NCBI GenBank assembly: GCA_020796225.1
Contig: CM036767.1
Span: 13,730,927 to 13,794,926, forward strand
Reading direction: 5' to 3'
Source of the DNA: Arion vulgaris
Lineage: Eukaryota; Mollusca; Gastropoda; Stylommatophora; Arionidae
Length of the DNA: 64,000 nt
In this document: positions 63,221 to 64,000 of the stretch, piece after piece
How positions within the stretch are numbered: the stretch's first letter is position 1
Layout: each line of letters opens with the position of its first letter
The notes under the pieces: model-generated
What the model saw: the letters and a program-made list of their open reading frames with translations, nothing else
Told to the model about the DNA's origin: nothing
Databases searched by the model: none
Made by a program: the position numbers and the translations under genes

Positions 63221-63388
63221 CCGTGGCGGTTCGTGGTCATTTTTCGTGGTGGGGTCAGACACCAATTTTCGGAAAAAAATCATGGTTTATGGACTATTTA
63301 CTATTATTTGTCTATTCGGGGAAGTTATTCTCCTTTCAATTATCGGTGGGGCCGGGCCCTACTGGCCCTTAATGACGAGCCGCCCGTG
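63221..63388. mobile_element. hAT-type MITE copy 9
   Basis: CCGTGGCGGTTCGTGGTCAT to ACGAGCCGCCCGTG, both ends with the same kind of change. AGTTTTT(T)TC at the left and AGTTTTTC at the right form the TSD. Confidence 0.88.
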
Positions 63389-63419
63389 AGTTTTTCCATT
63401 GTTACAAAGTATTCTGACA

Positions 63420-63640
63420 ACAAACGATAGAAGAAAACTAGTCATGACAGAGATGGTGTCTCCACAGAATGTTGGGAGTATCAAAAAGAGACTGGTTGAG
63501 AAATGAAGACATTGGGAAACAAAAGTGGGTAAGACATCAGTACTGGACTTTATCAAGAAACAACAAATTAAATGTTTCGGCAGTATAAGCAGATTACCAA
63601 CATACAGTTCACATCAAAATGCAATGCTGCTCCGATACAG
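63420..63640 (+). mobile_element. LINE tail scrap
   Basis: Plus-strand LDFIKKQQIKCFGSISRLPT resembles the K.R.KWFGH..R text of LINE-B-type tails. 63641-63854 has no feature. Confidence 0.5.
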
Positions 63641-63854
63641 TGAATACAAAGCTTAAGAACGACCACGCTAAAGATAAACTTCAGAAATATTTATAAAGCG
63701 CACACAAAAACCCTTTCTATAAACCTCTTCTCCTGGGGATGTAAGGCAAGATAGGGTTATAGAACAGAAAGAGGACAAAATATTATAAATGTTGTCCTCG
63801 CATAATGTGTCCCAAAACAATTATGACTTCTATCTAGAAGTTTGTTATCAAATC

Positions 63855-64000
63855 TTTGGGGAACAAGGAATAGTAATACTGCAATCTACAAGGCATGTCG
63901 TAAGAGGCGAATGAGGTAGGGGAGAAAGAAATCTACCATAGTAAATAAAAAGCGTTGCAGACATCGGATGTTCTGGCCTATTTGTTGACGCATAACTGGC
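63855..64000 (+). mobile_element. SINE-X copy, cut by the window edge
   Basis: AATAGTAATACTGCAATCTA, AGGCATGTCGTAAGAGGCGA, TAAATAAAAAGCGTTGCAGA, CGCATAACTGGC at the edge. Confidence 0.88.

Overview
The window is eukaryotic, intron-rich, AT-rich animal DNA, dense in mobile elements. Three things point to a lophotrochozoan, most likely a gastropod mollusc and perhaps a pond snail: GT-AG introns of about 0.4 to 8 kb; a crowd of tRNA-headed SINEs, LINE tails and MITEs; and two copies of an element that looks like the SPIN-type hAT transposon, reported from a pond snail as well as from vertebrates. The species call is inference. LINE-A, SINE-B, MITE and similar names used here are local labels for families that recur inside the window.

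One real gene dominates. A choline/carnitine acyltransferase lies on the plus strand from about 5.4 to 40.8 kb in 13 coding exons. All junction phases agree and the exons carry no frameshifts. They join into about 610-619 residues, the normal family length. The catalytic His falls near residue 329, and the CoA-side SPDA(F/Y)IQ block, the STS motif and the family C-terminus are present. Overall it is closest to choline acetyltransferase, but acyl-acceptor pocket positions match neither ChAT nor carnitine acetyltransferase. Its introns hold most of the mobile DNA here. Transposons sit 12-19 bases from the 5' splice sites of exons 3, 7 and 11. At exon 9 the 5' splice site itself has been amplified into a minisatellite of 12 extra copies.

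A second probable gene or pseudogene lies on the minus strand at 52.4-54.7 kb. It encodes a hydrophilic Ser/Asn/Glu-rich protein of unknown function with three 53-54-residue internal repeats. It has an in-frame stop near its 5' end and two later +1 frame changes, each at a TTC-stop pair.

The rest is mobile or tandem DNA. 0-5 kb: LINE and SINE relics and an inverted pair of hAT-like elements. 7.7-13.9 kb: LINE tails and a nearly complete but frameshifted LINE (endonuclease, RT, RNase H) on the minus strand. 14-27 kb: MITEs, SINEs, a hAT transposase relic split by a SINE, and a SPIN-like element. 27-40 kb: more SINE and LINE insertions plus pentanucleotide and minisatellite arrays. 41-48 kb: a piggyBac relic inside a folded-back repeat, and nested SINEs. 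49-52 kb: AT-rich DNA and a 27-bp array. 55-64 kb: a 1.2 kb 20-bp array with a 340-bp higher-order repeat, then LINE and SINE debris. Many families have clean target-site duplications, so the insertions look fairly recent. Many arrays have grown out of identifiable single-copy sequence such as LINE ORF tails, tRNA-like heads and splice sites.
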